From NCBI GenBank assembly GCA_003482555.1, contig DMYQ01000251.1, positions 3,039 to 8,563 of the forward strand: DNA of 5,525 nucleotides. Direction: 5' to 3'. The stretch comes from Janthinobacterium sp. GTDB taxonomy: Bacteria > Pseudomonadota > Gammaproteobacteria > Burkholderiales > Burkholderiaceae_D. Position numbers and translations under genes: made by a program. How positions within the stretch are numbered: the first letter of the stretch is position 1; every line of letters begins with the position of its first letter. This document shows, in pieces, positions 1-5,042 of the stretch. The notes under the pieces were generated by a model. The model did no database searches, was not told where the DNA came from, and saw only the letters and a list, made by a program, of their open reading frames with translations.

Positions 1-642
1 GGGCAGCGCGACCGCCGCGAAGGTGACGGTGGCGGCGCGCTGGCCGTCGATGGTGCGGTAGTCGCGCACGCTCACGCCGGGCGTGTCGGTCGCCAGCACG
101 AACAGGGAAATGCCGGCCCGCTCGCGCTGACCGCCGCCGCTGCGCGCCGACACGATCAGGGCGCCGGCCTGGGCGCCGTGGATGACGACGGTTTTCACGC
201 CGTCCAGCACAAAGCCGTCGGCGCCGGCCGTGGCCGTGGAGGCGATGTCGGACAAATCGTGGCGCGACTGTTTTTCGCCCAGCGCGCACGCCAGTTTCAG
301 AGTGCCGCCGGCGACCTGTTCCAGCAAGGCTTCGTGGCCGCCCGCCAGGCGCAGGAATTCCGCGCCCAGCACGGTCGCCAGATAGGGTTCGACCACCAGG
401 CCGCGGCCCAGTTCCTGCATGACGACCAGCATGTCGACGGCGCTGCCGCTGAAGCCGCCCTGCTCTTCCGGCACCGGCAGGGCCGTCATGCCCAGCTCGG
501 CCAGGGTGGCCCAGGCCGCGTCCGACACGCCGGCGGCGGAATGGATGATTTTCTTGCGCGTCTCGAAGCTGTAGTCCTTGTCGACCCAGCGGCGCAAGGC
601 ATCGGCGAATTGCAGTTGCTCTTGTTTAAAAGTAAAATCCAT
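1..642 (-). CDS. Acyl-CoA dehydrogenase, PimD-like small subunit (3' end cut by window edge)
   Basis: The first 214 codons of an acyl-CoA dehydrogenase (family length about 380), read without a stop to the left edge. The protein begins MDFTFKQEQLQFADALRR and contains ELGMTALPVPEEQGGF and LGRGLVVEPYLATV (about residues 49-97), typical of the alpha-helical N-terminal domain in small subunits of the pimeloyl-CoA dehydrogenase type. A beta middle domain follows (LDGVKTVVIHGAQAGALIVSA). The ATG is at 642, preceded by GAGGAGA at good spacing. This Shine-Dalgarno overlaps the TGA of the upstream dehydrogenase, with only 9 bases between stop and start, so the two genes are almost certainly one operon and translationally linked. 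By family knowledge the product is an FAD enzyme that introduces an alpha-beta double bond into an acyl-CoA, probably as a heteromer with the upstream subunit. Pimeloyl-CoA as substrate is an analogy only. The C-terminal domain, which would show whether this subunit has a catalytic carboxylate, is outside the window. Confidence 0.93.
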   Translation of the reverse strand, partial: MDFTFKQEQLQFADALRRWVDKDYSFETRKKIIHSAAGVSDAAWATLAELGMTALPVPEEQGGFSGSAVDMLVVMQELGRGLVVEPYLATVLGAEFLRLAGGHEALLEQVAGGTLKLACALGEKQSRHDLSDIASTATAGADGFVLDGVKTVVIHGAQAGALIVSARSGGGQRERAGISLFVLATDTPGVSVRDYRTIDGQRAATVTFAAVALP

Positions 643-651
643 GTCGTCTCC

Positions 652-1842
652 TCACAGGCCCAGGATCATCTGGGTGATGATGTTTTTTTGAATCTCGTTC
701 GAGCCGCCGTAGATCGAGGTCTTGCGATAATTGAAGTAATAGCCGGCCAGCGGCGCGTCGGCGTCGGCGCCGGTGACGCTGTGCTCGGCACTCCCGTCCA
801 GGTAAGCGGGATCGAAGGGCAGCGCGTCCGGGCCGATGGCCTCGACCATCAATTCGGTGAGCATTTGCTGAATTTCCGAGCCGCGCACCTTGAGCATGGA
901 TGCTTCCGGCCCCGGCCCCTTGTCTTCCTGGGTGATCACGCGCAGCACCGTCATTTCCAGCGCCATCAATTCGATTTCCAGGGTCGCGACCTTGGCCGCG
1001 AAGCGGGCGTCGTCGAGCAAGGGCCGGCCCTGCTTGAAGTGCTCGCTGGCCACTTTTTTCAGGAATAGCAATTCGCGGCGCGAGCGTCCCACGGCGGCGA
1101 TGCCGGTGCGCTCATGGCCGAGCAGGTATTTGGCGTAAGTCCAGCCCTTGTTTTCCTGTCCGATCAGGTTTTGCAGCGGCACTTCGACGTCGTCGAAAAA
1201 CACTTCGTTCACTTCATGGTCTTCGTCGAGCATGATGATGGGGCGCACGGTGATGCCAGCCGTTTTCATGTCGATGAGCAGGAAGGAAATACCCTCTTGC
1301 TTGCGCACGCCGCTGTCGGTGCGCACCAGGCAAAAGATCATGTCGGCGTGCTGGCCCAGGGTGGTCCAGGTCTTCTGGCCGTTGACGAGGTAATGGTCGC
1401 CGCGCCGTTCCGCCGTGGTTTTCAGGGAAGCGAGGTCGGAGCCGGCGCCCGGTTCCGAATAACCCTGGCACCACCAGTCATCGCAGTGCAGGATGCGCGG
1501 CAGATAGTAGGCTTTTTGCGCCTCATTGCCGAAGGCCATGATGACGGGCGCCACCATATTGATGCCGAAAGGCAGGATGGGCGGCGTGCCGGCGCGCGCG
1601 CACTCGTCTTCCCATATATGGCGCTGAACGGCGCTCCAGCCCGTGCCGCCGTGCTCGACGGGCCAGCCGGGCGCGGCCCAGCCCTGTTGCGCGACGATCT
1701 TATGCCAGCGCACATAATCTTCTTTCGCCAGGCGCAGATGTTGGCTCACCTTGCGCTGCAAGTCGGCCGGCAGGCTGGCGTCAAGGAAGGCGCGCACTGT
1801 GTCGCGGAAAGCCAAGTCCCCGTCCGTATAGTTCAAATCCAT
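652..1842 (-). CDS. Acyl-CoA dehydrogenase, PimC-like large subunit
   Basis: A complete 396-residue acyl-CoA dehydrogenase, matching the usual length of pimeloyl-CoA dehydrogenase large subunits. The helical N-terminal domain (1 to about 120) includes GWAAPGWPVEHGGTGW. The FAD/acyl-binding signature is WWCQGYSEPGAGSDLASL (123-140), followed by NGQKTWTT, and EVNEVFFDDVEVP lies at about 210-222. The C-terminal domain ends SIYGGSNEIQKNIITQMILGL. In MCAD-type enzymes the catalytic Glu sits in a YEGT-like motif, but here that position is Gly379 (YGGS). Glu244 in GHERTG aligns by eye with the alternative base position used by isovaleryl- and long-chain acyl-CoA dehydrogenases, so it is the likely base. 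The expected reaction is FAD-dependent alpha,beta-dehydrogenation of an acyl- or dicarboxylyl-CoA in beta-oxidation, passing electrons to ETF, in the cytoplasm. AAGGAG (1848..1853) lies 5 bases before the ATG. It is the first gene of a two-gene or longer operon with the downstream small subunit. Family is very secure; substrate is not. Confidence 0.96.
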   Translation of the reverse strand: MDLNYTDGDLAFRDTVRAFLDASLPADLQRKVSQHLRLAKEDYVRWHKIVAQQGWAAPGWPVEHGGTGWSAVQRHIWEDECARAGTPPILPFGINMVAPVIMAFGNEAQKAYYLPRILHCDDWWCQGYSEPGAGSDLASLKTTAERRGDHYLVNGQKTWTTLGQHADMIFCLVRTDSGVRKQEGISFLLIDMKTAGITVRPIIMLDEDHEVNEVFFDDVEVPLQNLIGQENKGWTYAKYLLGHERTGIAAVGRSRRELLFLKKVASEHFKQGRPLLDDARFAAKVATLEIELMALEMTVLRVITQEDKGPGPEASMLKVRGSEIQQMLTELMVEAIGPDALPFDPAYLDGSAEHSVTGADADAPLAGYYFNYRKTSIYGGSNEIQKNIITQMILGL

Positions 1843-1847
1843 GCTGT

Positions 1848-1853
1848 CTCCTT
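1848..1853 (-). promoter_or_regulatory. Ribosome binding site of the PimC-like gene
   Basis: AAGGAG on the minus strand, 5 bases before the ATG at 1842. It is a strong Shine-Dalgarno that fixes this start. Confidence 0.8.
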
Positions 1854-1873
1854 ATTATTGGGTGCGCAAAAAA

Positions 1874-1887
1874 AGCACGATCGTTCT
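1874..1887 (-). promoter_or_regulatory. Candidate operator palindrome upstream of the acyl-CoA dehydrogenase operon
   Basis: AGCACGATCGTTCT is a 14-bp inverted repeat with a perfect 8-bp core (ACGATCGT) and one mismatched pair. It lies 32 bases before the start codon of the first dehydrogenase gene and overlaps the expected transcription start of the candidate promoter next to it. Small palindromes of this shape at this position are typical of TetR-family repressors of acyl-CoA catabolic operons. The regulator itself is not in the window, so the assignment is an inference. Confidence 0.35.
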
Positions 1888-1892
1888 GAATA

Positions 1893-1918
1893 ATTGTACC
1901 TTATAAATTCAGCATCAA
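1893..1918 (-). promoter_or_regulatory. Candidate sigma-70 promoter for the acyl-CoA dehydrogenase operon
   Basis: On the minus strand, TACAAT (1893..1898) differs from the consensus -10 by one base and sits in a locally AT-rich stretch. The nearest -35-like hexamer, TTGATG (1913..1918), is only 14 bases away, which is short, so the -35 is weak or the promoter depends on an activator. Transcription would start near 1886, inside the palindrome 1874..1887. Confidence 0.35.
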
Positions 1919-1952
1919 TGACAGCTTTCATCAGCATTCCCCGGCTTTTGCG

Positions 1953-1983
1953 AAAAAAAAGCGACATGCCAGGCATGTCGCTT
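1953..1983 (-). terminator. Intrinsic (Rho-independent) terminator
   Basis: On the minus strand, AAGCGACATG and CATGTCGCTT form a 10-bp perfect stem (1959..1983) around a 5-base loop, followed at once by eight T (1953..1960, the first two also in the stem). It lies about 110 bases after the stop of the small exported-protein gene and before the promoter region of the dehydrogenase operon. It therefore ends the riboswitch-controlled transcript and insulates the two units. Confidence 0.9.
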
Positions 1984-2061
1984 AGTCTCGGACGCGGGAA
2001 ATCCCGCGCGGCTCGGCGCAGGGCTTATTTGCGCACTGTCGGCGCCGCCGCCAGCAGCGTC

Positions 2062-2092
2062 ACGGCAAGACCCTTGCTGGCCGTCTTGCCGT
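2062..2092 (-). repeat. Inverted repeat / stem-loop directly after the small-protein stop codon
   Basis: ACGGCAAGAC (2062..2071) and GTCTTGCCGT (2083..2092) are perfect 10-base complements around an 11-base loop, starting just one base after the TGA at 2094. No T-run follows, so it is not a classical terminator. It could be a 3' stabilising hairpin or part of a structured 3' UTR. A smaller stem, CGCGGG/CCCGCG (1993..2008), lies between it and the terminator. I see no gene in 1984..2093. Confidence 0.7.
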
Positions 2093-2093
2093 A

Positions 2094-2501
2094 TCACTGC
2101 GCCACCGGCGCCAGGTCGCGGCCCAGCAAGTCGATGGCGTGCTGGCCCGACGAGAATTCCGCCAGGCTGATGTGGGTGAACGGGGCATTGTCGGTGGAGC
2201 CGCCCGCGCTGGCCGGCACGAAATCGGCCGGCTGCTCCATTTTTGCGTACTGGGCCAGGCGTGCCTTGCTGTCAGCGGCGGCGGCGCTGGCCTGGCGCAC
2301 GGGCGCGGATGCGCCAGGGGCGGACGCGTCGGGGGCGGCCCGCGCCGCGACCGGGCCGGCGCCGGCAGCCGGGTCGGTCGCGGCATAGGCGCCGACCCCG
2401 GCCAGCACGGCCACGGCGGCGGCGACGGCGCTGACGCCGGCGTGCCGGGCCAGCCAATTCGATGCATTGGCGGACTTTGCCGCGACGGGATCTTTTTTCA
2501 T
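2094..2501 (-). CDS. Small Ala/Pro-rich exported or membrane-anchored protein of unknown function, under c-di-GMP riboswitch control
   Basis: 135 residues; I do not recognise a family. The N-terminus is basic (MKKDPVAAKSANASNWLARH), followed by a hydrophobic stretch at about 21-38 and AYA at 38-40, a good signal peptidase I site. It is either a secreted protein with a long n-region or a single-pass protein anchored by an uncleaved signal. Residues about 41-77 are Ala/Pro/Gly-rich and look disordered. The C-terminal 55 residues are more ordinary (ARLAQYAKMEQPADFVPA, then FTHISLAEFSSGQHAIDLLG) and probably hold the functional part, in the periplasm or outside. The ATG at 2501 follows AAAGGAAG at proper spacing. 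The reading frame is supported by that site, by a c-di-GMP riboswitch on the same strand immediately upstream, and by a terminator downstream. By context it may be a biofilm, motility or envelope factor, but no function is shown by the sequence. Confidence 0.82.
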   Translation of the reverse strand: MKKDPVAAKSANASNWLARHAGVSAVAAAVAVLAGVGAYAATDPAAGAGPVAARAAPDASAPGASAPVRQASAAAADSKARLAQYAKMEQPADFVPASAGGSTDNAPFTHISLAEFSSGQHAIDLLGRDLAPVAQ

Positions 2502-2506
2502 GATGG

Positions 2507-2533
2507 CTTCCTTTGTTGGACGTCAAACAAAGG
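2507..2533 (-). promoter_or_regulatory. Shine-Dalgarno-sequestering hairpin (probable riboswitch expression platform)
   Basis: On the minus strand, CCUUUGUU (2526..2533) is perfectly complementary to AACAAAGG (2510..2517), with an 8-base loop. The right arm contains most of the ribosome binding site AAAGGAAG (2507..2514) of the small-protein gene whose ATG is at 2501. When folded, the hairpin would hide this site. No T-run follows it, so control is more likely at translation than by termination. Just upstream, CGGCGCG (2569..2575) can pair with CGCGCCG (2535..2541). The first of these overlaps the 3' strand of the riboswitch closing stem, giving a plausible switching helix. Confidence 0.62.
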
Positions 2534-2572
2534 GCGGCGCGTTCGATCCGCGCGCTTGCCTACTGGTGCGCG

Positions 2573-2663
2573 CCGGCATCGGTGGCCCCGCTACCGTGAT
2601 CCCGCGGGGTGTTAGGCCGGAGGCTTTGCGTCCTTGCTTTTCAGAAAATTTGCCCAAAGCCAG
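2573..2663 (-). promoter_or_regulatory. Cyclic-di-GMP class I (GEMM-I) riboswitch aptamer
   Basis: The minus strand carries the conserved blocks of the GEMM-I aptamer in order: GGGCAAA (2649..2655), ACGCAAAGCCUCCGGCCU (2614..2631), then GGUAGCGGGG (2586..2595) and CCACCGAUG (2577..2585). Visible helices are a closing stem CUGGC/GCCGG (2659..2663 with 2573..2577, one G-U pair) and a strong stem CCCCGC/GCGGGG (2604..2609 with 2586..2591). The first internal hairpin is A/U-rich (UUUU/AAAA) and I see no clear GNRA tetraloop in it, unlike the well-studied Vibrio example. All three G before CAAA are kept. The position whose change to A is associated with cGAMP preference in Geobacter lies in this run, so c-di-GMP is the expected ligand. 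The aptamer ends 71 bases before the start of the small exported-protein gene on the same strand, which is its evident target. Confidence 0.93.
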
Positions 2664-2741
2664 TATCATTCAACCATTTCTTCAAGTTAAGTAATGCGCA
2701 GAGGAAATAGCCTTCCTTTGCGCGCCCGCAAGGGCGTCCGC

Positions 2742-4868
2742 CTATTCGATCGTCAGCGCCAGGTCGCGCCCCGCCAGGGCCGCGTTGCCGGCGTAATCCT
2801 GGGCCAGGATGCGCAAGATATAGTCGCCCGGCGCCAGGCCGCCCACCTTCCAGGCGCCCGCATCGACCCGGCCGTCGCGCAAGGTATTGCTCAACTCATA
2901 GATAAAACGGGTGGCGGCGCTGCCGAACACGGTGATGCCGCTGCTGTCGGCGTAGATCAGCTTGACGGCGTCGCGGCTGAGCGGCAAGCGGTCATACACC
3001 TGGGTCACCAGCGGCGCGGCGAAACCGGGCGCCGGGCTGCCGTCCGCGCGCAGCAACTGGTAGCCCAGCTTGTAGAGCCCGAGCCGGCGCCGCGCCTCGT
3101 TGCCATCCATTTGATCGTAGGCGTCGACGACGATATGCACCTCTTGCAGACTGCGCGCCAGCAGCAGGCGCGATCCGCGCCGGGCGACAAGCTTCTGGCG
3201 CGCGCCGTCGAACAGCGCGATGCCCTGGATATGCGGCGCCACCGTGTCGCGCAAACCGATGAAAGGCAAGGCCAGCGGATTGAATTCGGCGCCGTCCGGA
3301 CGATAGTCGAGGTGGACATGGGCCATCCGGTTGACGGTGCCGAGGGTGTCGCCGACGGCAAAGCGGGCGCCGCGCTTGACCCGCACCCGCCCCGGCTTGC
3401 CCGCCTCGTCCTGGAGCACTTGAAAACGCCCGTCCAGCGCCTTGTCGTCCGGGCCGCGGCCGACCCGCATGTGGATGTACGACAGGCCGTCGATGCCGAG
3501 CCCTTCATTGAGTGCGCCGAAATCGGCGTTCGGCAAAGGATTGCTGACCTTGCCCGCCTCGATCGCCAGCACCGGCGCGCCGACGGCGGCGCGCACATCC
3601 AGGCCGCTATGCAAGTGGTCGCGGCTCTCGCCGTCGTAATTGCCGCGCACCTCACCCATCAGACCGACGACCTCGTGCGCCCGCCCCTGCGGCTTGAGCG
3701 GCCACAACATGGGCGCGGCCGGCGCCGCCGCCCGCGCCGGCCCGGCAGCCGGCGCTTGGCCCGGCAGCGGCGGCGCCACGCGCAACAGGCGCAAGCCGCC
3801 CGCGTCGGCCACCAACAGGCTGCCGTCGCGTGCCAGGGCGATGCCGCGCGGCTGCCCCAGGCGCAGGCTGCCGTCACCCTTGCCCGCTTGCGCGCCCTGA
3901 TCGGCGTCACCCAGGGCGCGCAGGCTGGCGTCGGGCGCCAATTGCAACAGGCGCCCGCGCGCCACGCTCATATACAGATAGCCGTCGTGCGTGAGCGCCA
4001 GGCCCATGGGCCGGCGCAGCGGCGCGTCGCGCTCACCGTCCGGCGCCCGCGCCAGCGTCGTCACCTGGCCGTCGCGCCCCAGTTTGCGGATCGAGAAATT
4101 TTCCGTGTCGGCGATGTAAATCTGGCCGCCGGCGTCGATCGCCAGCGCGCACGGCGTGTCGAAACGGGCTTGCAGGGCGGCACCGTCGCGCTCGCCCGGC
4201 CGGCCATCGCCGGCCAGCGTCGTCACGCTGCCGTCGGGGGCGATGCGGCGGATGCTGTCGTTATACGTGTCGGCCACGTAGACATTGCCGGCCTGGTCGA
4301 GGGCGACGCCGACGGGGCCGTTGAATTGCGCCGCCGCGCCCTTGCCGTCGCGAAAGCCGGCCACGCCATCGCCGGCCAGCGTGCTCACGGCGCCGCCCGG
4401 CGTCACCTTGCGGATCGCGTTGTTGCCGGTGTCGGCCACGTAGATATTCCCGGCCGCGTCGATGGCGATGCCGGACGGCGTGTTGAAGGCGGCCGCCGCG
4501 CCGACCCCGTCGCTGAAACCCTCGACCGAACCGGCCAAGGTGCTGGCGAGGCCGTCGACGCCAACTTTACGGATGCGGTTATTCGCGCCGGCATCGGCCA
4601 GATAGATGTTGCCGGCCGCGTCGACGGCGACCCCGAAGGGGTCGGCGAAGCGGGCCCGTGCCGCCGCCCCGTCGCTGGCGCCGCTGCCATCCCCACCCGC
4701 CACGGCCTGGGCGCGCGCCGACCAGCCGAGAGCGGTCGGTGTCGGCCTTGGCGCCACTGGCAAGACGTGACGGAGGCCGGGAGCGGCCCGAAAATAATAG
4801 GCGGCGCCGGCCCCGGTCAGGGCGATGGCCAGGGCCGCAAGCGTCAGTCTGGTGGAAGTGGAAGACAC
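2742..4868 (-). CDS. NHL-repeat beta-propeller / M23 metallopeptidase fusion protein, exported or membrane-anchored
   Basis: 708 residues starting with GTG at 4868; AAGGGG (4878..4883) lies 9 bases upstream and no nearby ATG offers a better start. Residues 8-26 (LTLAALAIALTGAGAAYYF) form a signal peptide or anchor. Six NHL-type repeats span about 75-365, e.g. DPFGVAVDAAGNIYLAD (76-92), PSGIAIDAAGNIYVAD, PVGVALDQAGNVYVAD and PCALAIDAGGQIYIAD; the first four are exactly 54 residues apart. An Ala/Pro linker (about 366-387) leads to an M23 (LytM-type) domain at about 395-535. This has HSGLD (His420, Asp424) and HVH (517-519), the HxxxD and HxH zinc/catalytic motifs, plus His466 in YIHM. The last 170 residues are a beta-rich extension (VVDAYDQMDGNEARRRLGLY at 580-599). 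The expected role is a periplasmic zinc endopeptidase on peptidoglycan cross-bridges or another envelope peptide, with the propeller as a binding platform. Zinc ligands look complete; activity and substrate are inferred. Confidence 0.94.
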   Translation of the reverse strand: MSSTSTRLTLAALAIALTGAGAAYYFRAAPGLRHVLPVAPRPTPTALGWSARAQAVAGGDGSGASDGAAARARFADPFGVAVDAAGNIYLADAGANNRIRKVGVDGLASTLAGSVEGFSDGVGAAAAFNTPSGIAIDAAGNIYVADTGNNAIRKVTPGGAVSTLAGDGVAGFRDGKGAAAQFNGPVGVALDQAGNVYVADTYNDSIRRIAPDGSVTTLAGDGRPGERDGAALQARFDTPCALAIDAGGQIYIADTENFSIRKLGRDGQVTTLARAPDGERDAPLRRPMGLALTHDGYLYMSVARGRLLQLAPDASLRALGDADQGAQAGKGDGSLRLGQPRGIALARDGSLLVADAGGLRLLRVAPPLPGQAPAAGPARAAAPAAPMLWPLKPQGRAHEVVGLMGEVRGNYDGESRDHLHSGLDVRAAVGAPVLAIEAGKVSNPLPNADFGALNEGLGIDGLSYIHMRVGRGPDDKALDGRFQVLQDEAGKPGRVRVKRGARFAVGDTLGTVNRMAHVHLDYRPDGAEFNPLALPFIGLRDTVAPHIQGIALFDGARQKLVARRGSRLLLARSLQEVHIVVDAYDQMDGNEARRRLGLYKLGYQLLRADGSPAPGFAAPLVTQVYDRLPLSRDAVKLIYADSSGITVFGSAATRFIYELSNTLRDGRVDAGAWKVGGLAPGDYILRILAQDYAGNAALAGRDLALTIE
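4070..4660 (-). repeat. Tandem degenerate 162-bp repeats coding NHL blades 1-4
   Basis: Four related segments recur with an exact 162-bp period. On the plus strand, matching starts are GTAAATCTGG (4116), GTAGACATTG (4278), GTAGATATTC (4440) and the equivalent point at 4602 (ATAGATGTTG). Each unit encodes one 54-residue propeller module that includes GNIYVAD and STLAGDG-like segments. Blades 5 and 6 keep the motif but not the exact spacing. Confidence 0.85.
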
Positions 4869-4954
4869 GCGCAGATTCCCCTTGCTGTTTGAAAGGCTGG
4901 CAGTTTAAGCGATATGTATCATTTAAACAATATTAACTTCGCGAAAAACAGGGC
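4869..4954 (-). other. Leader of the NHL-M23 gene between intron end and start codon
   Basis: 86 bases between the intron's 3' end and the GTG start. About 45 bases (4905..4950) are AT-rich against a GC-rich background, with TTAATATT and TTTAAA patches and TGATACAT on the minus strand, so a promoter is plausible. I could not find a convincing -35/-10 pair. A ribosome binding site AAGGGG is at 4878..4883. No small gene is visible. Confidence 0.4.
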
Positions 4955-4994
4955 ATCGGCATAGGGGCGGCCAGTGACTGGCCGATCCCCTGCC
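4955..4994 (-). ncRNA. Group II intron domain VI (branch-point hairpin) and 3' splice end
   Basis: On the minus strand, GGCA-GGGG pairs with CCCC-UA-UGCC, and the tip is closed by GGCCAG/CUGGCC with a 3-base loop. The unpaired UA contains the candidate branch-point adenosine at 4962, 7 bases from the predicted intron end (GAU, 4955..4957). This is the expected domain VI geometry. The exact 3' boundary, between 4955 and 4954, is inferred from this spacing. Confidence 0.75.
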
Positions 4995-4995
4995 A

Positions 4996-5030
4996 CACCA
5001 CCCGGCATGCGGATCCGCACCGGGCGGTTC
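4996..5030 (-). ncRNA. Group II intron domain V (catalytic hairpin)
   Basis: The minus strand reads GAACCGCCCGG, UGCG, a GAUC loop, CGCA, a two-base UG bulge, then CCGGGUGGUG. ACCGCCCGG pairs with CCGGGUGGU (9 bp with one G-U), and the upper stem is UGCG/CGCA. Size (35 nt), the two-base 3' bulge and the four-base loop match domain V. The CGC in the lower stem can serve as the catalytic triad, the form reported for class C introns rather than AGC; that class assignment is tentative. Confidence 0.85.
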
Positions 5031-5042
5031 GAGTAGTTGAGG

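Noticed and set aside
178..1893. Long plus-strand open frames (178..1068 and 1114..1893) opposite the acyl-CoA dehydrogenases
   Set aside because: No domain, no convincing ribosome binding site, and wholly antisense to two well-conserved enzymes.
1915..2097. A 60-codon minus-strand open frame downstream of the small exported-protein gene
   Set aside because: It runs straight through the intrinsic terminator and two hairpins, has no family resemblance, and overlaps the end of the upstream gene.
1894..2615. Plus-strand open frames (1894..2388, 2139..2615) opposite the small protein gene
   Set aside because: Low-complexity Ala/Arg/Gly translations that cross the riboswitch leader or terminator in antisense; no supporting signals.
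2573..2663. Reading the aptamer as a cGAMP (GEMM-Ib) riboswitch
   Set aside because: The GGG run before CAAA is intact, whereas the cGAMP-preferring variants are associated with a G-to-A change in that run. Only binding tests can settle it.
2662..2690. TTAACT, 17 bases, GATACT on the minus strand as the riboswitch promoter
   Set aside because: Transcription would start near 2655, removing the 5' strand of the aptamer's closing stem. The match is also only 4 of 6 at each hexamer. The true promoter or read-through source remains unknown.
2695..2741. Hairpins just after the NHL-M23 stop (GCCC/GGGC and AGGAA/TTCCT) as a terminator
   Set aside because: Stems are short (4-5 bp) and no T-run follows on the minus strand, so read-through into the riboswitch leader cannot be excluded.
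2694..4892. A 732-codon open frame on the plus strand opposite the NHL-M23 gene
   Set aside because: Its translation is rich in Arg, Gln, Ala and Gly with no recognisable domain. It mirrors a minus-strand gene with clear repeats, motifs and a ribosome binding site, and is a GC-driven antisense shadow.
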